From: Methylocystis sp.
GTDB taxonomy: Bacteria; Pseudomonadota; Alphaproteobacteria; Rhizobiales; Beijerinckiaceae
DNA length: 51,008 bases
Assembly: GCA_022843405.1 (NCBI GenBank)
Contig: JALHNQ010000021.1
Coordinates: forward strand, 1 to 51,008
Direction: 5' to 3'
Shown: positions 34,572 through 43,460 of the stretch, in pieces
Numbering within the stretch: position 1 is the first letter of the stretch
How the letters are laid out: each line of letters starts with the position of its first letter
Translations under genes and position numbers: made by a program
The notes under the pieces: model-generated
What the model was told of the DNA's origin: nothing
The model's input: only the letters and a program-made list of their open reading frames with translations
Database searches by the model: none

Positions 34572-35345
34572 TCAGCTCCACACCTTCCATGGCGCGCGAC
34601 CGCTGTCCCACAAAGCTTCGAGGCGATTCTTGTCGCGCAGCGTATCCATCGGCTGCCAAAATCCCTCATGCTTATATGCGTGTAACTCTCCTTCCGCCGC
34701 CAAACGTTCCAGCGGCCGTCCCTCCCAGGGCGTCGCGTCGCCGTCGATATAGTCGACTACAGCGGGATCCAAAACGAAAAATCCGCCATTGATCAAGCTC
34801 TGGTCGCCGGGCGGCTTTTCGATGAATTTAGTGACGGCGTCGCCTTCGAGAGACAAAGCGCCATATCGGCCAGGCGGCGTCACAGCGGTGAGGGTGGCTT
34901 TGCGCCCATGCGCGCGATGAAACTTGATCAGCGCGCCGATATCGACGTCGGCCACGCCGTCGCCGTATGTGAAGCAGAAGGGCTGTCCCTGCTTGAGGTA
35001 GCTGCGGACTCTCTTGAGCCGTCCGCCGGTCATCGACGATTCGCCGGTGTCGACCAGCGTGATCTTCCAGGATTCGCTTTTACGATTATGAAATTCTAAC
35101 TGTCCGGTTTCGCCGTCGACGGTTATGTCGGCGTTATGCATGAAGTAATTGCTGAAATACTCCTTGATCATATAGCCCCTATAGCCGAGGCAGACCACGA
35201 AGTCGTTCATGCCATGGTGATGATAGATTTTCATAATATGCCATAATATTGGACGACCGCCGATTTCGATCATCGGTTTTGGGCGGAGATAAGATTCCTC
35301 CGAAATCCGCGTCCCCATGCCGCCTGCAAGTATGACAACCTGCAT
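34572..35345 (-). CDS. rfbF: Glucose-1-phosphate cytidylyltransferase
   Basis: A protein of 257 residues from the ATG at 35345, which has GGAGGAG just upstream; the longer open frame is unlikely. The opening MQVVILAGGMGTRISEESYL (nucleotide-binding GGMGTR) and RPKPMIEIGGRPILWHIMK are diagnostic, with FCFTYGDGVADVD at the metal site. It joins CTP and glucose-1-phosphate to give CDP-glucose, the first committed step of the pathway encoded by the genes downstream. It is the first gene of the eight-gene operon. Confidence 0.96.
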   Translation of the reverse strand: MQVVILAGGMGTRISEESYLRPKPMIEIGGRPILWHIMKIYHHHGMNDFVVCLGYRGYMIKEYFSNYFMHNADITVDGETGQLEFHNRKSESWKITLVDTGESSMTGGRLKRVRSYLKQGQPFCFTYGDGVADVDIGALIKFHRAHGRKATLTAVTPPGRYGALSLEGDAVTKFIEKPPGDQSLINGGFFVLDPAVVDYIDGDATPWEGRPLERLAAEGELHAYKHEGFWQPMDTLRDKNRLEALWDSGRAPWKVWS

Positions 35346-35873
35346 TTCATCTCCTCCAGCGTCGCTCACGCGCCTCTTGATGGTAAAATTTAATATAGGC
35401 GCAGCGCATATTCCTAAACGTGCTCGCCAAATTGTTCATTGGACTGGCGCTTGGATAGCGATCCATTTTCGACTGGCATACGCGGTTCAAATTGCATGAT
35501 CGGCGCCCCGAGACAAGTCCGGTCAAATCCGGCGTTAATGTTATGCCAAAGCCTATGAGGGCTGACCGACGTACGCCCAATCGCGCAGCTCGCTTGCGGC
35601 GATTTCGAAGATGCGTTGGAGCGCCGGTTCTGGTGCGAACGCCGCCAGACAGTCTCGGCCGGGCTGAGCTGTTGCGCGCGCCGGCGGATGATCGGGGTGA
35701 TGTTTTTTGGCCGGTGAAGCCTGCCCACTTTATTGCGGAATGGCGCCGGCGGCTGCGCCCTTGAGAATTTTCCTGAAGCGCGTGGTAGCGTCGTCCATCG
35801 CGCCGTCGCTCATTCGAGCGACGCCTTCGCAGGGGCCTCGCCACTAACCTTTAAGCGGTCAAGGACTTCGGTA
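35346..35873. other. Intergenic region between divergent sugar operon and SGNH gene
   Basis: 528 bases without a recognisable gene. Several short open frames exist on both strands, but none has a start with a ribosome site or a known motif. A stretch around 35385-35420 is rich in A/T (TAAAATTTAATATAGG) and probably carries the promoter of the leftward rfbF operon. The remainder could be a decayed gene. Confidence 0.5.
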
Positions 35874-37001
35874 ATGAATAAACACGAAATTGCCAAGAAA
35901 AAACCAAGCGTAGCCGTCGTTCTTGCCTTCTATGTTATAATGGCGCTTGTAGTCGGCACCGGCATAGAAATAATACTTAGGTTGCAGCAAATATTCGGGT
36001 CCGCCTATGAATTGGAATTCACCAGTTTGATCAACCAGTCGCCCTCGGATATCCTCAATCACGTCCCCAACGCCGGTGGCGCAACCAGCGGACGAAAATT
36101 TGATCAGTACGGCGTCCGACAGTATTCAACAATCGAACGACCTAAAATTTGCGAGCGCTCTCCAAGAATCCTCTTTCTTGGCGATTCGTTTATGGAAGGC
36201 TATGACGAGACGCACACGATCCCCTTTATAATAACCAAATCGCTTGCCAAGGAAAATATTTGCGTCGAACCGTTTAATGCAGGACTGTCATCTTATTCGC
36301 CGGCAATATTTGTGCCGCAATTAAGGATTTTATATCCGATAATCAAGCCTAATTATATTATTATAGATATTGATGAGACGGATTTCTACGACGATAATGT
36401 TCGCTATAAGCAATTTATCACCAGAGACGCGCTTGGCAGAAACATTGCCGTGAAATCCGGAAGCGGCTATCGCGAGGTCATGGCTGAAGTCGACGCCGTC
36501 AGAGCCCAAAACCTATATATTATGAGACTGATCAAAATTCAGTTCTCGAAATATTTGAAACTCATCAATTCTACTTCTGGCCAACGGGCAGGTGAAAATG
36601 CCGCCATTTTTGAATTGTCAACGCTCGACGCCGATTCGGCGCGGGCCAAATTCAAAGAGGAACTATCTTTTTTTAAGAGCAATATTCAAGAAATTATCGA
36701 TGCGCTGAAGGAATATAACTTCGACCTGGATCATCTCATGTTTATAAGGCACCCGCATCTCGAACATCTGAGCGGCGGCGCCGGCGGACCCGCGTTTAAC
36801 AACGTGATTTTTGCGGCGGTCAAAGAGGTGGCCGCAGCCAATAACGTCAAAATCTACGACTCTCTGCCCGATCTTCAGGCCGCGTTCAACGGCCAGCCAG
36901 AGGCATATTACTTCAAGAACGATATGCATCTTAATTTTAAAGGCATGGACGCCTACAGCGCGGCGGTGAGCGCGCAGTTGGCGCCGATGCTCGCGAAATG
37001 A
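35874..37001 (+). CDS. Membrane-anchored SGNH-hydrolase-like protein
   Basis: A protein of 375 residues from the ATG at 35874 (AAGGA upstream; the frame is open earlier but that part is not membrane-like). One N-terminal helix (about 15-37) anchors it. SGNH blocks: ILFLGDSFMEGYDE (Ser nucleophile), NAGLSSYSP (Gly) and NDMHLNFKG (Asp/His). The usual Asn block reads DIDETDFYDD. The fold is that of AlgJ/AlgX-type O-acetyl-handling enzymes, so it may acetylate or deacetylate the glycan made next door. The gene is strikingly A/T-rich compared with its neighbours, suggesting recent acquisition. Confidence 0.82.
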   Translation: MNKHEIAKKKPSVAVVLAFYVIMALVVGTGIEIILRLQQIFGSAYELEFTSLINQSPSDILNHVPNAGGATSGRKFDQYGVRQYSTIERPKICERSPRILFLGDSFMEGYDETHTIPFIITKSLAKENICVEPFNAGLSSYSPAIFVPQLRILYPIIKPNYIIIDIDETDFYDDNVRYKQFITRDALGRNIAVKSGSGYREVMAEVDAVRAQNLYIMRLIKIQFSKYLKLINSTSGQRAGENAAIFELSTLDADSARAKFKEELSFFKSNIQEIIDALKEYNFDLDHLMFIRHPHLEHLSGGAGGPAFNNVIFAAVKEVAAANNVKIYDSLPDLQAAFNGQPEAYYFKNDMHLNFKGMDAYSAAVSAQLAPMLAK

Positions 37002-37060
37002 ATCGTTGATGTTCCGCCAATTAATTACGAACTGCGCGCTGGGGGATCAGGCGCCTTGAA

Positions 37061-38644
37061 TCAGAAGGGGTGATACTGGTAGAGCCAGTTTTCCGAAAGC
37101 GTTTCGTCGCCGTTCTTGAGGAACAGACGCATCTCCACAGGCTCAGATCCTTGCACCGTCAGGTCGAATTGCGCCCGCCAATGGCCCGGCACATTGTCGA
37201 ACACCGCTTCGGTGAAGACGTAGGAGAAGGTTCCACGCGAGGCCCATAACATGGGTTCGGGCTTCACGCCGAAGGGGAGTTTCGCCAGCGGCTCGCCGAG
37301 AAATTCCACCATGAATTTGCGCACGCCCTTGGGCCGCGGCTTGCCGGGCTGGCCGCCATTGCCGAGTCTGGTCGCAACGCAGCGCGCGAGCTTGGTCGGA
37401 TAGGGTTCGTCGGCGAGCCAGTGCAGCCGATAGGAATATTCGAACGAGACGCCGGGAACGGCGGGCTTCTCGGGCACCCAGACAACGACGACATTGTCGT
37501 GGATTTCGTCGTCGGTCGGGATTTCGATGAGTTGAATCGCGCCCTTGCCCCATTCGCCCTTGGGTTCGATCCACACGCTCGGGCGGCGATCGTAGAAGAC
37601 ATTGTCGAGATAGTGATCGTAATTGCGGTCGCGCTGCATCAGGCCGAAGCCCTTGGGATTCACGTCGCCGAACGCCGACGCCATGACCCGGTTCGGATTG
37701 TTCAACGGCCGCCACAAACGCTCGCCGGCGCCGGTCCACATGCTCAGCCCGTCAGAATCATGCACTTCCGGCCGCCAGTCGATCGCCGTCTGCTTCGCGG
37801 TCTCGGAGAACCAGAACATCGAGGTCAGCGGGGCGACGCCGAAGCGGGTGAAGGCGCCGCGCAAATAGAGCGAGCAGTCGATGTCCATGACGACGCCCTT
37901 GCCGCGCGTCATCAGGAATCGATAGGCGCCGACGATCGACGGCCCTTCGAGCAGCGCATGCAGGACGACGCCGTCGGCCGTCTCCGGTCCGATGTAAATT
38001 TCGGTGAAATCGGGGAACTCCTCATTGGTTCCCATTTGCCAGGTGTCGAGCGCGACGCCGCGCGCCGACATCCCATATTGGCGCAGTTCGCCGATCGCGC
38101 GGAAATAGGACGCGCCGAGAAAGGCGACCCAGTCGTTTCGCTTCCAGTCGAGCGCGCCGTCCTTCGCCTCCTGGATGCGAAATCCCGCAAAACCGGCCCC
38201 GGGCGGCAGTTGGCGCGCGATCGAATCCGCCGGCATGTTGAAGTAGCTGGTGTCGTAAAGAACCTCGCGCGCCTCGCCGTTTTCGACGACGCTCATGCGC
38301 ACGGCCTTTTTGAAGAACATGCCGAGATGAAAGAACTCGATCGGGAAGCGCTCCTTCGTGTCGGCGAAGAGCGCGTGATCGGTGTTGTAAGTGATCTGTC
38401 CCCACTTCTCGTAATCAATCTGCGAGGTGATTTCCGGGGAGGGGATATTCGGCTTGCGATAAGGTTCCTTGATCAGCCGTTGCGCCGTCTGCTTGAGCGT
38501 TTCGAAGGAGAAGGCTTGCGGCGCGCCGAGCCGGAGATTGGAGACGCTGGTCGCCGCCTCGCTGCGGGGGGCGCCGACTGCGCCCATCGCGCTCGTCGCC
38601 GCCGCCGCCTTGAGAAACGAGCGACGATCCTGCTTCTCGACCAT
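37061..38644 (-). CDS. opgD: Periplasmic glucan biosynthesis protein OpgD/OpgG (Tat-exported)
   Basis: A protein of 527 residues from the ATG at 38644 (AAGGA upstream), giving a normal Tat leader MVEKQDRRSFLKAAAATSAM. An ATG at 38725 adds 27 mostly basic residues and is a real alternative. The body matches the MdoG/MdoD family: FEFFHLG-like block (IEFFHLGMFFKKAV), GASYFRAIG, ALLEGPSIVGAYRF, and FWFSETAKQTAIDWRPEVHDSDG. These proteins shape osmoregulated periplasmic glucans. The Tat motif points to OpgD rather than OpgG. No opgH glucosyltransferase is in the window. It lies downstream of a small membrane-protein gene. Confidence 0.93.
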   Translation of the reverse strand: MVEKQDRRSFLKAAAATSAMGAVGAPRSEAATSVSNLRLGAPQAFSFETLKQTAQRLIKEPYRKPNIPSPEITSQIDYEKWGQITYNTDHALFADTKERFPIEFFHLGMFFKKAVRMSVVENGEAREVLYDTSYFNMPADSIARQLPPGAGFAGFRIQEAKDGALDWKRNDWVAFLGASYFRAIGELRQYGMSARGVALDTWQMGTNEEFPDFTEIYIGPETADGVVLHALLEGPSIVGAYRFLMTRGKGVVMDIDCSLYLRGAFTRFGVAPLTSMFWFSETAKQTAIDWRPEVHDSDGLSMWTGAGERLWRPLNNPNRVMASAFGDVNPKGFGLMQRDRNYDHYLDNVFYDRRPSVWIEPKGEWGKGAIQLIEIPTDDEIHDNVVVVWVPEKPAVPGVSFEYSYRLHWLADEPYPTKLARCVATRLGNGGQPGKPRPKGVRKFMVEFLGEPLAKLPFGVKPEPMLWASRGTFSYVFTEAVFDNVPGHWRAQFDLTVQGSEPVEMRLFLKNGDETLSENWLYQYHPF

Positions 38645-38745
38645 CTCGGCGTCCTTGTTGCGAAGTTTGGGAGATGTGCGCTTGGCGCTGCGCCCGCCGC
38701 GAGTCTTTCGTGGGGCGCGAGACATGGGGGCGCGAGACCCTTTAT

Positions 38746-38979
38746 TCAGCCGCGGATCGGCTCATTGCGGATGGCGGTCCGCATGAAGAAGTAGAGTCCG
38801 ATGAGGCCGGCGAGCGAGAAGATGATTTCGAGCGCCCGGCTGACGAGGGGATCAAGCTGGAACAGGCCGCCGAGCGCCCAGCCCGCCGCCCAGGATGCGC
38901 CGACGAGCTCGGTGCCGACGAGGATCGCCACTGCGACGAGCGTCGACAGGTGGAGATAGTTGATAGGCTTCCGGCTCAT
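38746..38979 (-). CDS. Small two-helix membrane protein upstream of opgD
   Basis: A 77-residue protein from the ATG at 38979 (MSRKPINYLHLSTLVAVAIL). Two hydrophobic helices (about 10-35 and 45-66) are followed by a basic tail (RTAIRNEPIRG), so the C-terminus is probably cytoplasmic. Same strand as opgD and close in front, so likely one transcript. The family is not recognised. The open frame extends upstream to 39156, but that part is Arg-rich and implausible. Confidence 0.65.
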   Translation of the reverse strand: MSRKPINYLHLSTLVAVAILVGTELVGASWAAGWALGGLFQLDPLVSRALEIIFSLAGLIGLYFFMRTAIRNEPIRG

Positions 38980-39249
38980 GACGCCATTCTCGAGCTGACC
39001 TCTTAAACAGCGGCGGCGCCGCACTTTCGCCCTGCTATAGCAAAGATTGCCGCAAGGCAAGCCGCGCTTGGCCCGGGCAGGCGCGATCAGGAACGCGAAA
39101 CCACGGATTTGGAAGGCGAAATTGACGACGCGCCGCCGCCGCGGGGCGCGCCTCAAACTCTTTCCGCTTGTATGTTTGGGCGCCGCAATGATAATCGGCG
39201 CCTCCTAAAGCGCGGCGCATTTGCGGCGCGCGGCGCGAAAGGGTGAAGC

Positions 39250-40713
39250 TTGTCGCAACCCGCCAGCAAGAGATATCTCAACCGCAAATCCGTCCATCTG
39301 ATCATTGCCGAACACAACGCCGCGGAGGGCGACGGCCTCAAACGCGCGCTCGGCTGGGCATCATTGATGTCGCTGGGAGTCGGCGGAATCATTGGCGCCG
39401 GCATTTTCGTGCTGACCGGCACGGCGGCGGCGAACTACGCCGGACCCGGCGTGATGATCTCTTTTATTCTATCGGGGCTCGCCTGCGCCTTTGTCGCCCT
39501 CTGTTACGCCGAACTTGCGTCGCTCATCCCCGTCGCGGGGAGCACCTACACCTACACTTATGTGACGCTCGGCGAGATTTTCGCCTGGATCATCGGCTGG
39601 AATCTCATTCTGGAATATGCCGCTGGCGCCGCAACGGTCGCCGTTGGCTGGGCCGGCTACTTCAATCGCGTGATGCAAGGGCTCGGCATCCATGTGCCGC
39701 CCGAGCTGACCACCGCCTTTTTCGCCGATCCGACCGCGCCTGGGGCGCCGCCCGGCGCTGTGCATGGGTTGTTTAACGTCCCCGCCGCTGTGATCATCCT
39801 GTTGCTCACCGCGCTGCTCGTGCGCGGCACGAGCGAGTCGACGCTCTTCAATAATATCATCGTCGCGATCAAGGTCGTGGTCGTGCTGATGGTGATCGTT
39901 GTTGGCGCTGCGCATATCGATCAAGCCAATTGGACGCCGCTCGTTCCCGAAAATGCCGGCGAGTTCGGCGCCTATGGCTGGAGCGGCGTGGTGCGCGGCG
40001 CATCGGTCGTTTTCTTCGCCTATATCGGATTCGACTCGGTCTCGACCGCGGCGCAAGAGGCCCATAATCCGCAGCGGGACGTTCCAATCGGCATCATCGG
40101 CTCGCTCATCATCTGCACGATCCTTTACGTCGCCGTCGCGGCGGTTGCGACCGGCGTCGTCAACTACAAGGAGCTCGGCGTCCCCGATCCCATGGCGCTG
40201 GTGATGGATCGCACCGGCGTATCCTGGCTCGCCTGGGCCGTGAAACTCGGCGCGCTTGCCGGACTGACGACGGCGATTCTGGTGCTGCTCTACGGTCAGA
40301 CGCGAATTTTCTTCGCGATGGCGCATGACGGCCTGCTGCCGCCGATCTTCGCAAGGCTTCACCCGGAATGGCGCACGCCCGCCGTGAGCCAGATCCTGGT
40401 CGGCGTGGTCGTTGCGCTCGCGGCGGGTCTGCTGCCGCTCGATATTCTCGGCGAGATGGTGAGCATCGGCACGCTGGCGGCTTTCGCGCTTGTCTGCCTG
40501 GCGGTGATCAAGCTGCGCAAAATGCATCCGGAAATCAGGCGTCCGTTCCGCGCGCCCGGCATTCCCTGGCTGCCGGTCGCGGGAATTTTGTCCTGCTTCG
40601 CGCTAATGGCCGCGCTGCCGCTCGACACATGGCTGCGGCTGCTGATCTGGACGGCGATTGGGATCGGGATTTATTTCCTCTATGGGCTCAAGCACGCCAA
40701 ACGCCTTCACTGA
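39250..40713 (+). CDS. APC-family amino acid permease
   Basis: A protein of 487 residues with about 12 membrane helices. The motif GVGGIIGAGIFVLTG near residues 43-57 is the substrate-binding unwound helix of APC transporters. EEAHNP-like AQEAHNPQRDVPIGI and the YGQTRIFFAMAHDGLLPPIF loop are typical of cationic amino-acid transporters of the YfnA/CAT type. The start is a TTG at 39250, preceded by AAAGGGTGA; no in-frame ATG fits the N-terminus. Its substrate, probably a basic or neutral amino acid, cannot be fixed from sequence. Confidence 0.94.
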   Translation: MSQPASKRYLNRKSVHLIIAEHNAAEGDGLKRALGWASLMSLGVGGIIGAGIFVLTGTAAANYAGPGVMISFILSGLACAFVALCYAELASLIPVAGSTYTYTYVTLGEIFAWIIGWNLILEYAAGAATVAVGWAGYFNRVMQGLGIHVPPELTTAFFADPTAPGAPPGAVHGLFNVPAAVIILLLTALLVRGTSESTLFNNIIVAIKVVVVLMVIVVGAAHIDQANWTPLVPENAGEFGAYGWSGVVRGASVVFFAYIGFDSVSTAAQEAHNPQRDVPIGIIGSLIICTILYVAVAAVATGVVNYKELGVPDPMALVMDRTGVSWLAWAVKLGALAGLTTAILVLLYGQTRIFFAMAHDGLLPPIFARLHPEWRTPAVSQILVGVVVALAAGLLPLDILGEMVSIGTLAAFALVCLAVIKLRKMHPEIRRPFRAPGIPWLPVAGILSCFALMAALPLDTWLRLLIWTAIGIGIYFLYGLKHAKRLH

Positions 40714-40852
40714 TCGGCTAAGCACGCCGGCAGCAACGTACAAAGGCGCAGATCATGGAACCCTGGGCTCCCGGAGAGGTTACGACTTAAGTCAAGGATC
40801 GTTCGTCGAGGCGGAACGAGCGGCGTAGCCCTTCGAGCGGGGTGATTTCTGC

Positions 40853-42295
40853 ATGAATGCGCCGGCGATTGTCTGGTTTCGCAATGACTTGCGCATTGCG
40901 GACCATCCGGCCCTCACGGCGGCGGCGCGGACCGGCGCTCCGCTGGTCGCGCTTTACGTCCTGGACGATGCGAGTCCTGGCCAATGGCGCCACGGCGCGG
41001 CGGCGCGCTGGTGGTTGCACCACTCTCTCGCGGCGCTCTCTCCAAGGCTCGCCGAGCGGGGCGTGCAGCTCACGCTGCGCCGCGGGCGCGCTCAATATGT
41101 TTTTGAGCAGATCATCGCTGAAACCGGCGCCGACGCCGTCTTCTGGAATAGACTTTACGAACCCTGGGCGATCAGGCGGGACGAGGAAATCATTGCGCAG
41201 CTGCGCGATGATGGCGTCGAATGCCATTGTTTTCACGATTCCCTGCTCTTCGAGCCGGAGACGCTTCGCACCAGGCAGGGCGAGAGTTTCCGGACATTCA
41301 CACCCTTCTGGCGGGCCTGTCTCGCCGCGCCGCCGCCGGAACGGCCGCTGCCGGCGCCCGAAGCGCTGCATGCGGCGCCGATTCCGCCCGACAGCGACGA
41401 CCTCGCCGCTTGGCGGTTACTGCCCCAAAACCCCGACTGGGCGGGCGGCATGCGCCAGGCCTGGCTTGTCGGCGAGACGGCGGCCCGCGCCGAATTGGCG
41501 GATTTCGCGCGCCACCACGTCGTCGACTACAAGGCCGAACGCGACTTCATGGGACGTGTCGGCGTCTCGCGGCTCTCGCCGCATTTGCACTTCGGCGAGC
41601 TGTCGCCGCGCGACGTCTGGCGCGCGATCAACGAGCCCGCCAGCATCGGCGGCGAAGCCTATTTACGCGAACTCGGCTGGCGGGAGTTCTGCCATCACTT
41701 GCTCATCGCCCATTGCGACTTGCCCGAACGTCCGCTCGATAAAAGCTTCGAGCGCTTTCCCTATCGCAACGACGCGCCGGCGCTCGACGCCTGGCGAAAC
41801 GGCCAGACCGGCTATCCGCTGGTTGACGCGGCGATGCGCGAATTGTGGATCACCGGTTGGATGCACAATCGCGCGCGGATGGTTTCGGCGAGCTTTTTGA
41901 TCAAGCACCTTCTCATCGACTGGCGGGAGGGCGAACGCTGGTTCTGGGACACGCTGGTCGACGCCGATCTCGCCAACAACAGCGCCAACTGGCAATGGGT
42001 CGCGGGCTGCGGCGCCGACGCAGCGCCATATTTTCGGATTTTCAATCCCGCGCTGCAGGGCGAAAAATTCGATCCGGACGGCGCTTATGTGCGTCGTTAC
42101 GTGCCGGAGCTCGCGCGGCTCGACACCCGCTACATCCATCGCCCCTGGGCGGCGCCCGAGGAGGTCTTGCGCGCGGCCGGCGTTAGGCTCGGCGACAACT
42201 ATCCCCATCCGATCGTCGATCATGCCGAGGCGCGCGAGCGCGCGCTCGCGGCTTTCGATTCGATGCGAAGCCAGGCGGCATTGCGAGAGGCGTGA
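40853..42295 (+). CDS. phrB: Deoxyribodipyrimidine photolyase (class I CPD)
   Basis: A protein of 480 residues. The N-terminal antenna domain begins MNAPAIVWFRNDLRIADHPA. The FAD domain carries LGWREFCHHLL, WRNGQTGYPLVDAAMREL, TGWMHNRARM and NNSANWQWVAGCGADAAPYF, including the Trp residues used for photoreduction. It repairs cyclobutane pyrimidine dimers with blue light. The motifs favour a true photolyase over a cryptochrome. cobT follows 40 bases later. Confidence 0.96.
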   Translation: MNAPAIVWFRNDLRIADHPALTAAARTGAPLVALYVLDDASPGQWRHGAAARWWLHHSLAALSPRLAERGVQLTLRRGRAQYVFEQIIAETGADAVFWNRLYEPWAIRRDEEIIAQLRDDGVECHCFHDSLLFEPETLRTRQGESFRTFTPFWRACLAAPPPERPLPAPEALHAAPIPPDSDDLAAWRLLPQNPDWAGGMRQAWLVGETAARAELADFARHHVVDYKAERDFMGRVGVSRLSPHLHFGELSPRDVWRAINEPASIGGEAYLRELGWREFCHHLLIAHCDLPERPLDKSFERFPYRNDAPALDAWRNGQTGYPLVDAAMRELWITGWMHNRARMVSASFLIKHLLIDWREGERWFWDTLVDADLANNSANWQWVAGCGADAAPYFRIFNPALQGEKFDPDGAYVRRYVPELARLDTRYIHRPWAAPEEVLRAAGVRLGDNYPHPIVDHAEARERALAAFDSMRSQAALREA

Positions 42296-42335
42296 GCGCT
42301 CGCCAATTGCGCCGCGACCCGGTAAAGCCGGCGGC

Positions 42336-43358
42336 ATGGTTCAACCCATCCGTCCCTTCGAAGAAATCCGCATATTGCTGGCAGCGCTGCCTGGCCCCGA
42401 TCTGGAGGCAAAGGCGGCGGCGCGGGCGCGCGACCGCCTGCTGACCAAACCGCCGGGCGCGCTAGGCCGACTCGAGGAGATCGTCGAATGGCTGGCCGCC
42501 TGGCAGGGCAGGGCGGCGCCCGCAATCGAACGCCCGCTGGTCGCGGTTTTCGCCGCCAATCATGGCGTCGTCGCGCAGGGGGTTTCCGCTTTCCCGGCGA
42601 GCGTCACGCAGCAGATGGTGGCGAATTTTCTCGCCGGCGGCGCGGCGATCAATCAAATCTGCAAGGCCCATGGCGTCGGGCTGAAGGTCTATGAACTGGC
42701 TCTCGAACGGCCGACGGCGGATTTTACGCAAGCGCCGGCCATGGACGAGCGCGAGGCGGCGGCGACCTTCGCCTATGGGATGGAGGCGGTCGATGGCGAG
42801 GTCGACCTGCTGGCGCCGGGCGAGATGGGCATTGGCAATACGACCAGCGCGGCGGCGATCTATGCGGCGCTCTATGGCGGGCCGGCGTCGCGCTGGACCG
42901 GCCGCGGCACGGGCCTCGACGACGACGGCCTCGCCCGCAAGAACGCCGCGATAGACGCCGCGCTGGCGCTGCATGGTCCCTATCTCTCTGATCCTTTGGA
43001 AATTTTGCGCCGGCTGGGCGGGCGGGAAATAGCGGCGATGATGGGCGCGATCGCGGCGGCGAGGCTCAACCGCGTTCCCGTCGTGCTTGACGGCTATGTC
43101 GCTTGCGCCGCCGCGGCGCTCCTTCATGCGATCGCGCCCGACACGATCGCCCATTGCATGGCCGGCCATGTCTCGGCGGAGGGCGCTCATGGCGAGGTTC
43201 TGGCGCGGCTCGGCAAGCGACCGCTGCTCGACCTCGACATGCGGCTCGGCGAAGGCTCCGGCGCGGCGCTCGCCATCGGCGTGATTCAGGCGGCGCTCGC
43301 CTGTCACCGCGACATGGCGACGTTCGAGAGCGCCGGCGTGTCGAAGAAATCGAAATAA
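42336..43358 (+). CDS. cobT: Nicotinate-nucleotide-dimethylbenzimidazole phosphoribosyltransferase
   Basis: A protein of 340 residues from the ATG at 42336 (the open frame is longer but overlaps phrB). It activates the lower ligand 5,6-dimethylbenzimidazole for cobalamin assembly. Key blocks: KPPGALGRLEEI, FAANHGVVAQGVSAFP, GEMGIGNTTSAAA and the C-terminal MRLGEGSGAALAIG with the catalytic Glu. Length matches the family. No other cobalamin genes or riboswitch are in the window. Confidence 0.96.
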   Translation: MVQPIRPFEEIRILLAALPGPDLEAKAAARARDRLLTKPPGALGRLEEIVEWLAAWQGRAAPAIERPLVAVFAANHGVVAQGVSAFPASVTQQMVANFLAGGAAINQICKAHGVGLKVYELALERPTADFTQAPAMDEREAAATFAYGMEAVDGEVDLLAPGEMGIGNTTSAAAIYAALYGGPASRWTGRGTGLDDDGLARKNAAIDAALALHGPYLSDPLEILRRLGGREIAAMMGAIAAARLNRVPVVLDGYVACAAAALLHAIAPDTIAHCMAGHVSAEGAHGEVLARLGKRPLLDLDMRLGEGSGAALAIGVIQAALACHRDMATFESAGVSKKSK

Positions 43359-43460
43359 TCGGCCGTGGTTCGGCTCTGCTCTCAAGAAACTGTCATATCC
43401 GCATGCGCATTGATGGCGAAGCCGAACGCTGGCCGCTGAACCGCTAAGGAGCGCGGTTTG

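Noticed and set aside
37421-38794. 457-codon plus-strand frame under opgD
   Set aside because: Antisense shadow of the OpgD gene.
43402-43446. Tiny frame (14 codons) before the membrane LysM gene as a leader peptide
   Set aside because: No regulatory codon run or attenuator hairpin is visible, and chance occurrence is likely.
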